Positions 1 through 11,000 of a DNA stretch of 64,000 nucleotides are shown one piece after another. Numbering within the stretch: the first letter of the stretch is position 1; every line of letters begins with the position of its first letter. Both the position numbers and the translations under genes were made by a program. Where the stretch lies: positions 74,591,160 through 74,655,159 of the forward strand of contig OX104130.1 of assembly GCA_944470555.2 (NCBI GenBank), in the 5' to 3' direction. The notes under the pieces were generated by a model, which saw only the letters and a list, made by a program, of their open reading frames with translations, made no database searches and was not told the origin of the DNA. The DNA is from Heterobilharzia americana (taxonomy: Eukaryota > Platyhelminthes > Trematoda > Strigeidida > Schistosomatidae).

Positions 1-690
1 GACACCAGAGCAGGACTGACTCCACTTCGCTTCCCAGGTAAGTGAAATGGTTGACACACTCAATCACTACATTTTCTATTGTTAGCCGTGGGACGGTTGG
101 AGACGAATCCTGAAGCAACAATTTGCATTCAGTGGTGGTGGTGGTGGTTGTGGTGAGAAACGGATCCCAAACATTCTCAAATTGCCACTCGAAGTGTTGA
201 GAAGACTCTGTATCTTGTCGGCGTCTTCACCTAACAGGACTGTGTCATCATGTCATCTGCATATTCTAGGTCTAACGAAAATTCTCCACCGATTAGGCCA
301 GCGTCTGTGTAATCAGGCGACGAGTGGGAGACCTCTATAAGAATATCTATGATAAAATTGAATAAGAATGTAGAGAGTGGGTACCGTTGACGGCCAGCAC
401 TTGATGAGCATAGCTCCCTGGACATCTCACCACAGGCTGTAACACGTCCACAAGTGTTTGAGTAGAGAGCGTTTAATTCTGTGATGTACTTACTCGGCAC
501 GCCTTTCAGTGAGAGAGGTTTCCATAAGACTTCTGGATCAATGGAGTCGAATGCCTCCTTCAGGTCGAGAAATACAGCCAGTGTCGGGTGCCGATAAGCG
601 TGTCTGTGTTCCCATACCTGGCGCAGTGTGAATACTTGGTAGATACATCCGTAGCCAGATCTAAATACCTCCAGCCTTATTCTGAAAGTT
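1..690 (-). mobile_element. RTE-A (SR2-like) non-LTR retrotransposon fragment, reverse transcriptase
   Basis: Read on the minus strand from about 690 down, it encodes an RT stretch: RSGYGCIYQVFTLRQ, then AVFLDLKEAFDSIDPE, then a part ending in LEYADDMM (the catalytic YADD box). A frameshift follows YADD and a CCA-repeat insertion interrupts the next conserved block (SKCKLLLQD). The copy is cut by the window edge. Bases 1 to about 575 are nearly identical, in inverse orientation, to 17917-18489. It is a decayed copy with no intact gene. Confidence 0.8.
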
Positions 691-1540
691 CATCTTCATC
701 AACGCAAATTAACTTTGATCATTAGCGTGCTAAGAATTTTAGTAAAGTTTGCAAAATCCTAACATCAATGTGAATAACAAGTTGAATACAGTCCATATCA
801 GGAAGTGACATCAGTTAGGAAATTATCGCAAACCAAATAACTGTTTCTTCCCGGTTAAGGACTGACTTTCGCAATAAAAAACTACGATGCTACACTCTAC
901 CGAATCTATGCCCTTCATAATTTGTGACGCATAAGTTGTTACAGAAACTGATAAGTCAAAAAAAATTCTCTTAAACAATGCTCAGTTGAGGAATGTGAAT
1001 ATTTCTTATCCATTGTATAATCACATTGACTTGTGCAAACAATTTTCATACCTGAATGTGAAGAAAGAATATTCCATTGTCAATAACTTCTTCATCAGCT
1101 TCTACAGTTATATATCCATCCTGTTTATTTACAGAATAAATCTAGGTAAATAACTGAGATTTTTTATCATGTCGGTGATGTTATACGGTCTAGGAAATAT
1201 CTTTAGAAAAGTTTATTTGATTTATAACGGTATTATTTATACAGTATTATTTACTTGATGACCTTCTAACCATAAATTATCATTACTCATAATCATATCA
1301 ATGTAATCACACTACTTTCAACATCTGATTTTTATAGTCCTGTCACCTCATATTATTTGTTTTGGTTGGTAGTAAAGTTTCGCATATCTCTGATATACGT
1401 GTTACGTCATTTCTACTACATGTATTGCGTGTACATTCGATGAACAAAGATTCTATAATCAGTATTTTCTCTTTCCACCTAATTATATTCGAGTGGTTTT
1501 GTTAATGGAAGCTTGGCAATCTCCAAGTGTTTTTCTAGAT
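691..1540. other. Gap: AT-rich, one SINE relic
   Basis: No gene is seen. Bases 785-860 resemble the outer end of a T-SINE in minus orientation (AAGTGACATCAGTTAGG and TAACTGTTTCTTCC). The rest is unassigned AT-rich sequence. Confidence 0.4.
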
Positions 1541-1542
1541 TT

Positions 1543-2140
1543 ATACTGGGTGATGACTGAAGGTGAGATAAAAATACGGACTGGAACCAGCGACCGCCGG
1601 GTTATCGGCCCGGTGCTCTACCAGCTGAGTTACAAGGTCCACCTATTATTATTATTATTAGTCCCTTGGGTTCCTAGTGGAACATAGGGCTTCAGTAGCA
1701 CGCCTCCAGTGACCTCTGTTCTCTGAGATCTTTTGAACCTGGTTGCACGACAGCCCACAGCCTCTCATTTCCTCCTCGCATGACCTCCTCCATGTCACCT
1801 TCGGACGTCCAACTCGTCGCTTCCCATGGGGATTCCACTCGAGGGCCTGACGCGTGATGTCCTCAGTCGGCCTTCTCAGTGCATGGCCAATCCATCTCCA
1901 CTTCTTCCTGCATATTTGTTGCGTGATAGGTTCTTGGTTGGTTCGTTCCCAGAGTTCCTTGTTGCTTATTTTTTCTGGCCATCACAAGGTCCACCTGCTG
2001 ACTGGAATTTTATTTCACTTCAATCACCAAGGGTTTTGCCCGACTACCATGTGGATTCATGACGCGTTACTACCGCTTGATCGTATTCACACTGGCTGTC
2101 TAGTCAGGACTTCTCATCCCAATCCAAGTCGAACTGAATC
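1543..2140. mobile_element. G-element repeat, interrupted by an RTE-B insertion
   Basis: It starts with ACTGGGTGATGACTGAAGG, the terminal motif of the G-elements at 29380 and 38645. A minus-oriented tRNA-like part follows (GGAACCAGCGACC and CTCTACCAGCTGAGTTA). After the RTE-B insertion the body resumes (ATTTCACTTCAATCACCAAG, then GGGTTTTGCCCGAC), which resembles the centre of the 38645 element. The 3' boundary is uncertain. Confidence 0.5.
1645..1983 (-). mobile_element. RTE-B 3' end copy, 339 bp, with 13-bp target-site duplication
   Basis: This 5'-truncated RTE-B copy begins (plus strand) with an ATTATTATTATTA tail and GTCCCTTGGGTTCCTAGTGG. It is bounded by the direct repeat ACAAGGTCCACCT at 1632-1644 and 1984-1996, a target-site duplication. 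This fixes both ends and shows that it landed inside the older G-element. Only the C-terminal coding end is present. Confidence 0.85.
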
Positions 2141-2194
2141 AGAGAGGGGAGCATCATATTGATTATGATTTGTCTATCTATGATGGCCGTAGTT

Positions 2195-3700
2195 CTCTAG
2201 ATTGTTGATGTGTCTGTCGTTCTATATTTAGCTAAATTCCTATGCTCTGCTATTCTTATTGACTCCGACCGGCTAGTTTGACCTATGTACTTGACCTCAC
2301 AGTCATTACATGGAATTTCATGCCTTAGATTATTTTGCTGAATTGGTTCTATCGCATCCTTGAGTTGACAAAGCATATATCTGAGTAAGTTTTTAGATGT
2401 AAATGCCACCCTAATTCCGGTTTTGTTCAAGATCCTACGTAAAGTTTCTTATGTTCCTTCCTTATATCGTAACATATGTTGTCGTTATTATTCATACTCG
2501 TGTTTCTGTTATTATTTAGTTTTTTGTGTGTTTGTACAAATTTCTTAATAAACTACGAAGGATAATTATTAACTATTAGCGATTCCTTTATGTGCTTCAG
2601 TTCCTTGTTTAAATCTCTTCACTGACTAGTTACTTTTCTAGCTCTACCATTTAGACACTTGACTAAACCCGTCTTAACTGATATTGGATGAGATGACTTG
2701 AAGTTTACATACCTGCTGCAGTGTATCCGAATTTTGTAGATGTAGCATCCAAACCGCCATCTGACCACCTTTTCACTCTGCAATCCAACATAGGTAGTTC
2801 TCCTTATTCATTTTCTATGGTGTAAGTAAATTGGATTGCACCTACTGTAAAACTGTCGATATATTCCGATTTCAACACAGTGTATGTGTCATTCACATAT
2901 GGCCACCATATCTTAGGTGGAGGATTAAACATTTGTAAAGCCATGTTTTTCCAACTATCCATAAATATATATGCTGCGATTGGGGATATTAGCGATCTCA
3001 TTGTTACTCCTTCTATTTGTCTGTATATATTGTCCTGAGACTTGAAAACTGTGGAGGTTAGGCACAACTGTACGCCTATGATCTCATCAACCGATATCTT
3101 AGTTCTGAATCAATATTTAGTCGATTTTTAACTGTTTCCAGTGCCATATTGATTGGTATTTTAGTATAAAGACTTGTTACATTGAGGCTAACCATTTTTT
3201 TCATCCTCTTCTATGTGTAAGTCAGTAAGCTTTAGTTTTAACTCGTAGGAGTTTACTGGTATGGAATTTGAACTGTTTCTAACAGGACACATTATTGTTG
3301 CTAAGTACTGTGTTAGTTCATATTTTGGGGTATTTCTGAAGTCAACTATGGGTCTAATGGGATAACCTGGTTTATGAACCTTAACAGTGTCATAAATCCT
3401 GCTAGGATTATTAATTTTGGGCATTAAATTAAGACATTTAGACTCACCTAGAGATTACCTGTGACCAGCGAAACTAAGTGATTTCACACTATTGTGCACT
3501 TTATCTGATGATAAATGTTTAGAAGGAGTCGAATTCTTTAGTTGGAACATTAAACCATTTCGATCTTCATTAGAAAAGAGCATCTGTAACCTGTCAATAG
3601 GACTAATGTCTCTTGAGGCAGGCACAAAGTGAAGAAATGGTAAATTAACAAGGAAGCTGACATAATAATGTATCACTCAGAGTGTACATACTACTTAAGA
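2195..3700 (-). mobile_element. Penelope-like element, decayed RT and GIY-YIG endonuclease
   Basis: The minus strand has three recognisable blocks in the right order. They are RT N-terminal part (3188-3424: VKVHKPGYPIRPIVDF, the PLE version of the primer-grip-proximal motif), RT palm (2804-3067: QIEGVTMRSLISPIAA, then WPYVNDTYTVLK, where YVND replaces catalytic YVDD) and endonuclease (2197-2430: CNDCEVKYIGQTSR). The mutated catalytic Asp and the broken frames mean it is inactive. The plus-strand PLE at 55620 is the same family. Confidence 0.85.
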
Positions 3701-4870
3701 GATATTCAGTACAACAGAAATGTACCAAAGGCGGGATAGTATGGTTGAGAATCAAGAATATGGACATTTTGTTATAAGAATTATCGAAACAATGAAGAAC
3801 AACGGATAGGTGATATCGTGCTCCATTCTGAGACGAACAACTAGTCCAGTCACTAAGTAATCCAAACTGTTTGGTATTACTGACGTAATTCCTACAGTTA
3901 TCGGATAAGCAGGTTTCTGAAAAACTTTATTTTGACTACCCTATGACTTTTCCCATCTTGCATGTTACATGAAATTAGTAGACACTTCTGTCAGATGGTA
4001 GTATTTCAGCTGGTGACTTGTGAGGACTGATTGGTTCCAAAGGTGCACCCATAACCAAGTGAGAGGTCAGTTATCTTGCGTTACCGATCAATGAAGTTTG
4101 AGTGTGGTCAAATTCTACAAAGAAGTGACCGAAGTTGAAAAACTTGAGACACCCAGAATTTGTGTTTGATCATAACTGAGACTTAAGCAGCTTTATGTTA
4201 CTTTCTTATAATCTAATTAACCTCTATAAACTTTGAACAATATAACGTAGCTTATCAGAATTTGTCTGGTTTCGCTAATTGTACGTTAGACATGCCTTCG
4301 TATGTCCAGTAGTGCAGATATCTAGTTCAAGGTTATTTGTCTGCTAATTCTAAATTTTGAGTAATTCACACAAAGTGCATCTCATGATGTACCAATAGGA
4401 AACGATTTTCGGCTTATTACTAGTTTAGCTACACTCCCGTTCTTATACATTATCTCAATATTCATCATCAAGATACAGAGTAGGATACTAAAAAATATTA
4501 GAGAAGGGCACAGCGAAACTTTAGTCTTCATTATAAGTAGAAAAAATCTATATATTTAGCAGGTTTATCAATTATTTCCCTTCTATCATCAGGCATAAAA
4601 GCATAAGACAAAGAATGGAACTTCATAAATGTATCTATTTTAGGCAACTAATGAGTCAGCTACTGATTGGGCTAGTAGAGGAGAAAAGAGTGAAAGAAGC
4701 TTAATCACCCATGTTCCACTTGTTCGCATAGGGGAAACGAAACAAAGCAACGATAAAGTAGCAAGGAGAAGATAATTGTGTGTAAGAAGGAGAGAGAGAA
4801 AGAGAAAACAAGGAGACATGCACGTACACACATACACACACACCATATATCACATAAAAAAATTGATAGT
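3701..4870. other. Gap: no gene recognised; GA- and CA-rich microsatellite
   Basis: This region is downstream of the GTPase exon within the same gene, so it is probably intron. Bases 4785-4850 are simple sequence (AGAGAGAGAAAGAGAAAA, then ACACACATACACACACACC). No downstream Rab exon (NKxD or SAK motif) was found on the minus strand. Confidence 0.5.
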
Positions 4871-4877
4871 GACTTAC

Positions 4878-5083
4878 TTCTCCTGCCCAGCTGTATCCCA
4901 TAGCTGTAGGTATAAATTTGTTCCATCACAATGCATAAATTTTACATGAAAATCAATTGCCACAGTTAGTGGAAGATTTAAGTCGAATACACCCGAGACA
5001 AATTTCCGTATAATACTAGATTTACCAACACCGGAATCACCGACAAATATCACTTTGTAGACACGTTCAACAAATGATCCATT
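4878..5083 (-). CDS. RASEF-like exon: N-terminal half of the Rab GTPase domain
   Basis: This 206-nt exon encodes the start of a Rab GTPase: NGSFVERVYKVIFV, then P-loop GDSGVGKSS (G1, GTP phosphate binding), a switch I region LPLTVAIDFHVK, and LQLWDTAGQE (G3, Mg/gamma-phosphate and switch II). The acceptor is TAATACACAG|AAT and the donor is GAGAA|GTAAGT. It ends after two bases of a codon, so the residue after GQE is Lys or Asn rather than the usual Arg. G4 (NKxD) and G5 (SAK) and any prenylated C-terminus must be in downstream exons, and none was found between 1 and 4877. Confidence 0.9.
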
Positions 5084-8000
5084 CTGTGTATTAGAAACAA
5101 TCAAAGAGAAAATTAAACAATAATGCAGAGTGTTGGAATCTTCAACTGAATTGGTGCATATCTAGTCAAGTGAAAAACGCTTAATGAAAGGCATAAAATA
5201 AGCTGAATTTGGTGGTTTATGGGGATTTAGAGATTTTTCACGTTGGTATTCATCATGAACTGACATCAGTTGGAGAAACACTGGAAACCTGGAAGCACTG
5301 AACAGCTGTTTCTTCCTAGTACGGGACTCTTCAGCAGTGCGCGCCTACGACCCCGCCCCTACCAGGAATCGAACCGGAGACCTATGGGCTCTGTGGCCAG
5401 CATGTTATCGATAAGCCAGCCGGTTGGAATCCAGTCGTCTATATTTCCAACTTCTGTCAGTTCATGACATAGTGAGACCGCCACCCAGTATGATCTTTGA
5501 GTATTTGTCCTCACAACCACCAAGTTTAGCGCACTGGTCACGACTTCTCATTGGGACTTCTGGAGTCATCTGGTGGCTGTGAGGACAAATACTCAGCGAT
5601 CACATTGGGTGGCGGTCGCGCTATGTCGTGAACTGACAGAAGTTGGAAATATAGACGATTGGATTCTGACCCAGTGGCTCAGGGGTAACGTGCTGGCCTT
5701 GGAATTTGAACGTCTCGGGTTCTATCCTCGGTGGGGTGGGGTCGTGGGTGCGCGCTGCTAAAGAGTGGCGTACTAGGATGAAACAGCTGTCCAGTGTTCC
5801 TCCAACTGATGTCAGTCTATGATGAATACCAACTTGAATAGAATAAACTTCCTATTCACGAAATTTTCCAGTATTATTGTCTGGTTTATACATTGAGGTT
5901 GACCAAATGAAAGATGAGTCACCCAATCATGTGATTATTAATAAAACAGTAAAAATGGATGTAAAAATTTCTTCTAAATATATAGGTCCCGTTTTCTTGC
6001 CTTGATATCTATGGCTTCAGCTAGGAATAAGATTCGTAGTCATACACCTTTAGAAAGATTGAACGGGACATGTTGTATCACAGAAAAGTATCATCTACCT
6101 TGATCTGATGTCCGGTATCTGCTAAATGCGATAAGACTGCCCTGTTGATGCTCTTTGTCATTCATTTCACTAACCAAGCTGGTGCATGTTCATGAGCGTG
6201 TGTGGATAGAGCCCTTTGAGTACGGCCTATATATAATTAGCTCCACAGGAGCAGTTGAATTTATAAATGCGCATTGAAGTGGCCGTCATTGGTAACCTAC
6301 CGTTGGTTCCTTGTGTCATTAATGGTTTGATTGAAAAACTTGGAAAAAGTTTCGCTGCATTGAATATCTTTCCAACTGATCTACTTGATCTATGTGTTAA
6401 AATATCCGAGGCGTTATCACCGTTGAAAGTTAGTCTAAGATAATATAGGCTTCTGAGCAACATTGTCTTCCTTTATCTCCTCTCTAGGTTTCAAAGTGTG
6501 TTTATTCATGCAGTTTAGCCGATACCCATTTTACTAGAGTGCTATCTTCATCTTATTCATTTCTTCTTCAGTACAGTCATCAAAAATATGCTTCTTAATC
6601 TGTAACTCAGGCATTCAACCAGGTTTCTTTTATATTGAACTGGTCTAAAGCTATGAAAGTGAACATATTGACCACTCCACGTGTTCTTTCAAAAAAATAT
6701 TTCCTTGAATATATCCATCCGTTTTCCTGGTGAAGAGGACATCTAGGAAAAGAATACTATTTCCTTGTTCTTCTCTTAACACTGTGTGTTTCAACATAGT
6801 AATAACTATACATCAAGCTTTATTTCGGCTTATGTATTTCACTTATTCTCATGGATTTATAACTATGCAGCCTGAAGACGAAGTTACTGAAAATAATTGT
6901 TCGCTCAAATTATGCTTGTTCTGAATAATCTATAGGGATCTTTAAATTATTAAAAGTAGTAAAGCTTGAGCACTGTGATATTTAAGAAAAATAAAAAGGA
7001 ATAACATTTTACCACAGTGATTTTATTCTACTCTTATACTAATGAAACATGGTCTTCATACCTGGAGACTAGTCAAAAAGCTTACACAACTTTCACAGAC
7101 ACAAGTCAGTTTCATAAACCATGGCATATTGAATATTTAATGTCTTAAAAACCAAATTACTCCAAAATATCTACATTCATGTACGATAATTTCAACAGAC
7201 AAGGTGAAAGTAGGAATACAAGGTATCAGTAAACTCTGTCTAAAAGAAGAAATTCATTGAACCCAAAGTTATATTGAAGAACTAAAGTGTAAACTGATAC
7301 AAACGGTTAGTGGAAAAGATTATTAACTCTTGAGCGGCAAATTCAACAAACCGAAATCAACTGCCTCTAGAAAATCTAAGAATACTCAGATGAAAATGTT
7401 CAACAAGCTAATGGAAGAAAAGTATACAGTAGAGAAGAATGAGATTTTAAGTTACACATCCCCACTCATTGATAAAACAAAACGGTGTTGTTAATCTTTG
7501 AACTACCGTTTTAACCTCAGCAGAATTAAAGGTGCTGAAGAAATGAATTAGTTTCAGTGTAGCAGTTAATTAATTGAAATGTGAAACTGTTATTCCAAAA
7601 GTTGAAAAAGTACTAAATTCAGTAGATAAGGCAGTGACAGATGAGGTGAGAGCACAATACATGTAAGCCAGTCACACAGGAGGTCAATCGCGGCCCGAAT
7701 AGCTCTGGAAAGTCTCTGACTACAACACTGGGTGATGCGGCTTCGAGTCTCAGGCGGGACATCAGTTCCATCGAGGTTGCAGATGCGCCTTGCTGACGAG
7801 TGCCAAAAAGCACGAAACCTAGGTCAAGCAGGGCTTCCTGCCGATTGCCTCCAACCAACTTACAGAGCACAATACTCTCTAACACTTAAGCGACAGAAGA
7901 AAACAAAACAGAGTTTTCATTTTCACTATCTGAGACAACCGGGAAACTAGTATTTATACTGGATGGTTGAATGTGAAATGAAGATTTGGCCCGCAGTTGG

Positions 8001-11000
8001 ATTTGAATCAGCGACCACTGGATTTCCTGCCCGATGCTTCAACAACTGAGCTGTCATGTGCAGCCTCGGTTCAAATTTTCATTTCACTTTCAATCATCAC
8101 CCAGTATAAAGAGATAGAACTTACCAAAAGCAGAAACCTAGTAAATAATATTGTTCCACTGTGTGATACATCTGAAAAATCAACTTAAGTAGAAAGTGGT
8201 TATTATTATTATTGTTAATTTTTATGATTTCTGTGTTTACAAGTGTAAAGGTGGTTATTAAGCGTAATACTATGGAATTTGACCACTTTTTTTTTACTGA
8301 ATACCTTTGTGATTATGAGTAGAAGAAGAAGATGAAGAAATGGAATTGGTTTCTCTAACCAGTATGATCTCATCTACTTGATAGTGTCACATCCATTAAA
8401 ACTAATCAGTAATCCTCCTTACCGACATTATGATAACTGAAAAATGCCATAGATTATTGTACTTTCCAAATATCAAGTACATTAGAGGTAAAGCTGATTT
8501 AGATTAGAGGTTTGCTCACAATTAGTCCACGTGATGAAGTTGAATAACGCTAAGAGAACAATATTTAAAGAATGAGATGATATCACTTTACTTCGCAAGA
8601 TTTGTACTGGATGCGAACAGTTGCAGATACAGCTTACTGGCAAGTGCCAACAAGCTTGAAACTTAGATTCAGGACTTCCTGCTGACTGCCTCCAACCAAC
8701 TGACATCTACCAATGTGCATGGCGATGCTGAGCCTCCTAGCTTGGTGGCCACATTGCAAATATGATCGATAGAATTCGGTCCGTACTCACGATTAGACAG
8801 TATGAAATTGGTTGCTGTTCCATGACCAGTTAATGTAAGTGTATGATCAGTTAATGAATGCAAACATCCATGTAAGATTTGTGATATTAAGTCAAACACT
8901 GAACAGACAGGTGGCGGTAATGTAATCTTTGTTACATGTTGGAAGCTGTGCCATGATTGTGTTTCATCCTTGTTGGCGCGTGTGCAATATCGACGGAACT
9001 GATGTCCCTCCATACATTCAAACACATATCACCCAATGCTGAAGTCAGAGAGGTTAAAACGGAGATATTTAGACTGCGATTACTTTCCTAAAGTCGTGGA
9101 TCAGGTACTTTGATTGGTCCTGAATACTGATTACATTCTGTCAATCATTCTCCAGCTATCTAACATCAGTCAAAATGTAACACGGTGGCGAGTCTCTCAG
9201 CTTCATGACTATGTTGCGAAATAACTTGTTTGATGGCTACGACTTTAGTAAACCGTAGCATGTTTGAAGTCTCCTATTTGTTGACGACTTAAAAAAGACT
9301 TCTGCTTCCTGTGTCTATCATATGCCGGTTTATTCCGTTTTCTAAACTTATATAAACAGACATTTATTATATTGTGCTTCATTCAACCTCATCAATGTTT
9401 GAACTAACATGTATATTCGCATTTACATGTTGATAACACATTGACTTTGTTTGTGAGTGGCTGATGAGGGTCCTACAAGACAAAACAAGTCACTAACTTC
9501 TGTAAGTGGTGTTCCAATTGAATCATTCAACGTAGAAAGCCAAATCGTTCTAATCACTTCAATTATTGATATCGATCACTTAGGGGCGAACTGGTAGGTA
9601 GCAGACATAGAATTCAGGTGAAAATTTTGAAGGGTTTATAGTTAACGATGAGAATGTGAGGAAGACTGATAAAGATCAGTTACTGGATTCAATCGCAATT
9701 TCTTGTGTAAACCGAAATATTCACCTAAAAAAAATTGTGTTTGATTTTTCTGAATACTACTCATAGCGTCGAAAATGTCAACAGCAGGTAAATGGTTATT
9801 CGCCATTCGCTGTGATTGAATACAACTTCTTGGAAACTTTGAACGTTTGTTCATGAATCAACTGAATGCAAACGTTAGTGAACCAGTTTCTGTTAAAAAG
9901 TAAACGAAAATAGTGTTTACATCATGGAATAATGGTTGCTTATGTGCTGTGAACCACTTATACACTCGACTTTAATACTCACAGTAGTGGAATCAACAGT
10001 TGAAGTCATATACGCTGCCCCTCTGGTGAAACTCTTTTCTCACTAAAAGCAAACACAACAAGAAAAAAAACAAAAAGTAGAAATGATGAACATATGAGAA
10101 AGATTCCTACCAATTGTTGTATGATGTTGACCAAATATTTCTAAGAAGTGTAATTTCATTATTGGCAACCAGCAGTGAAATCTACAACACTCGTTTCCTC
10201 CTATCTGACACTCATGAGTTGGATATACCTTCATCCTAATTAGTAATGGTGGACCAGATGAGAACTTGAAGTCAACACCCATCGATTCAAATCACAGAGT
10301 ATTGCCCACTAGGAGATTCACACTTTGTACAGAGGGAATCAGTTACTTTTATCGATACTTTCATTTCGGTGGTTGTTATGTTTAAGTGTCCTGAATTCCA
10401 CTGCTATCTACTAACAATTGACTTAATCATAATTAATCTTGAGGTATTGTCCAGGCATCTGCGCCGGAGCCTTGTACCTTGAGAAATCATTCAGCTCAGT
10501 CCAACATACCAATCACTGGTTAAGTTCGAGGATTTATCAATGACGTATTAAGACGTTATTAGTATTTTATACAACTACATTACTGACAGTGTCCAGATTG
10601 ACTTGTTCTCTTAGTCATTTTCGGTTGACAAACATTTCAGTGATAGAATAGTAATAATAATGATGATGATAATAATAATAATAATCGTAATAATTCACTT
10701 TATTTCAAACAATTTGTGGTGCAATTTGGAATTCTCAGCATGATACATTATAACAGCAACAATATATATGAATGTATATACTCCCTTACAACATTTCAAA
10801 TTGTCTTTTCAAGACTGTCTATACAAAATTATTATTGTTAGTTGTCAGCAGTAGAATTTTCAACAGTCGCTTTTTCTTATTCGGAACTGGTCAGCTAAGT
10901 CTCCATACATTCCCATTGTCTTGGTGTTCTAACTTAGACCTCAAGCCAGAACGCGCCTATTCAAACACCAAGGGAATTATCTATTGGGCTGAAGATTAAC

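Larger units (their letters stand above)
8961..10139. other. Gap: intronic, holds candidate microexon and a hammerhead relic
   Basis: Apart from the 9684-9724 microexon and the 9453-9497 relic, nothing is recognised. Confidence 0.4.

Noticed and set aside
1..4877. Downstream Rab exons (G4 and G5 motifs)
   Set aside because: No NKxD or SAK motif was found on the minus strand; they probably lie beyond the window.
4640..4929. Overlapping minus-strand frames rich in C, F, L and S
   Set aside because: Produced by GA- and CA-rich simple sequence read in reverse; no family resemblance.
5359..5761. Two similar frames on opposite strands as a gene pair
   Set aside because: They are the two arms of the T-SINE inverted dimer.
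8669..9025. 118-codon minus-strand frame
   Set aside because: It is antisense to the SINE body shared with 50225-50500; no protein motif.
9642..9854. Whole 70-codon frame as an exon
   Set aside because: Only 9684-9724 is bounded by usable splice sites in the needed phases; the rest has no support.
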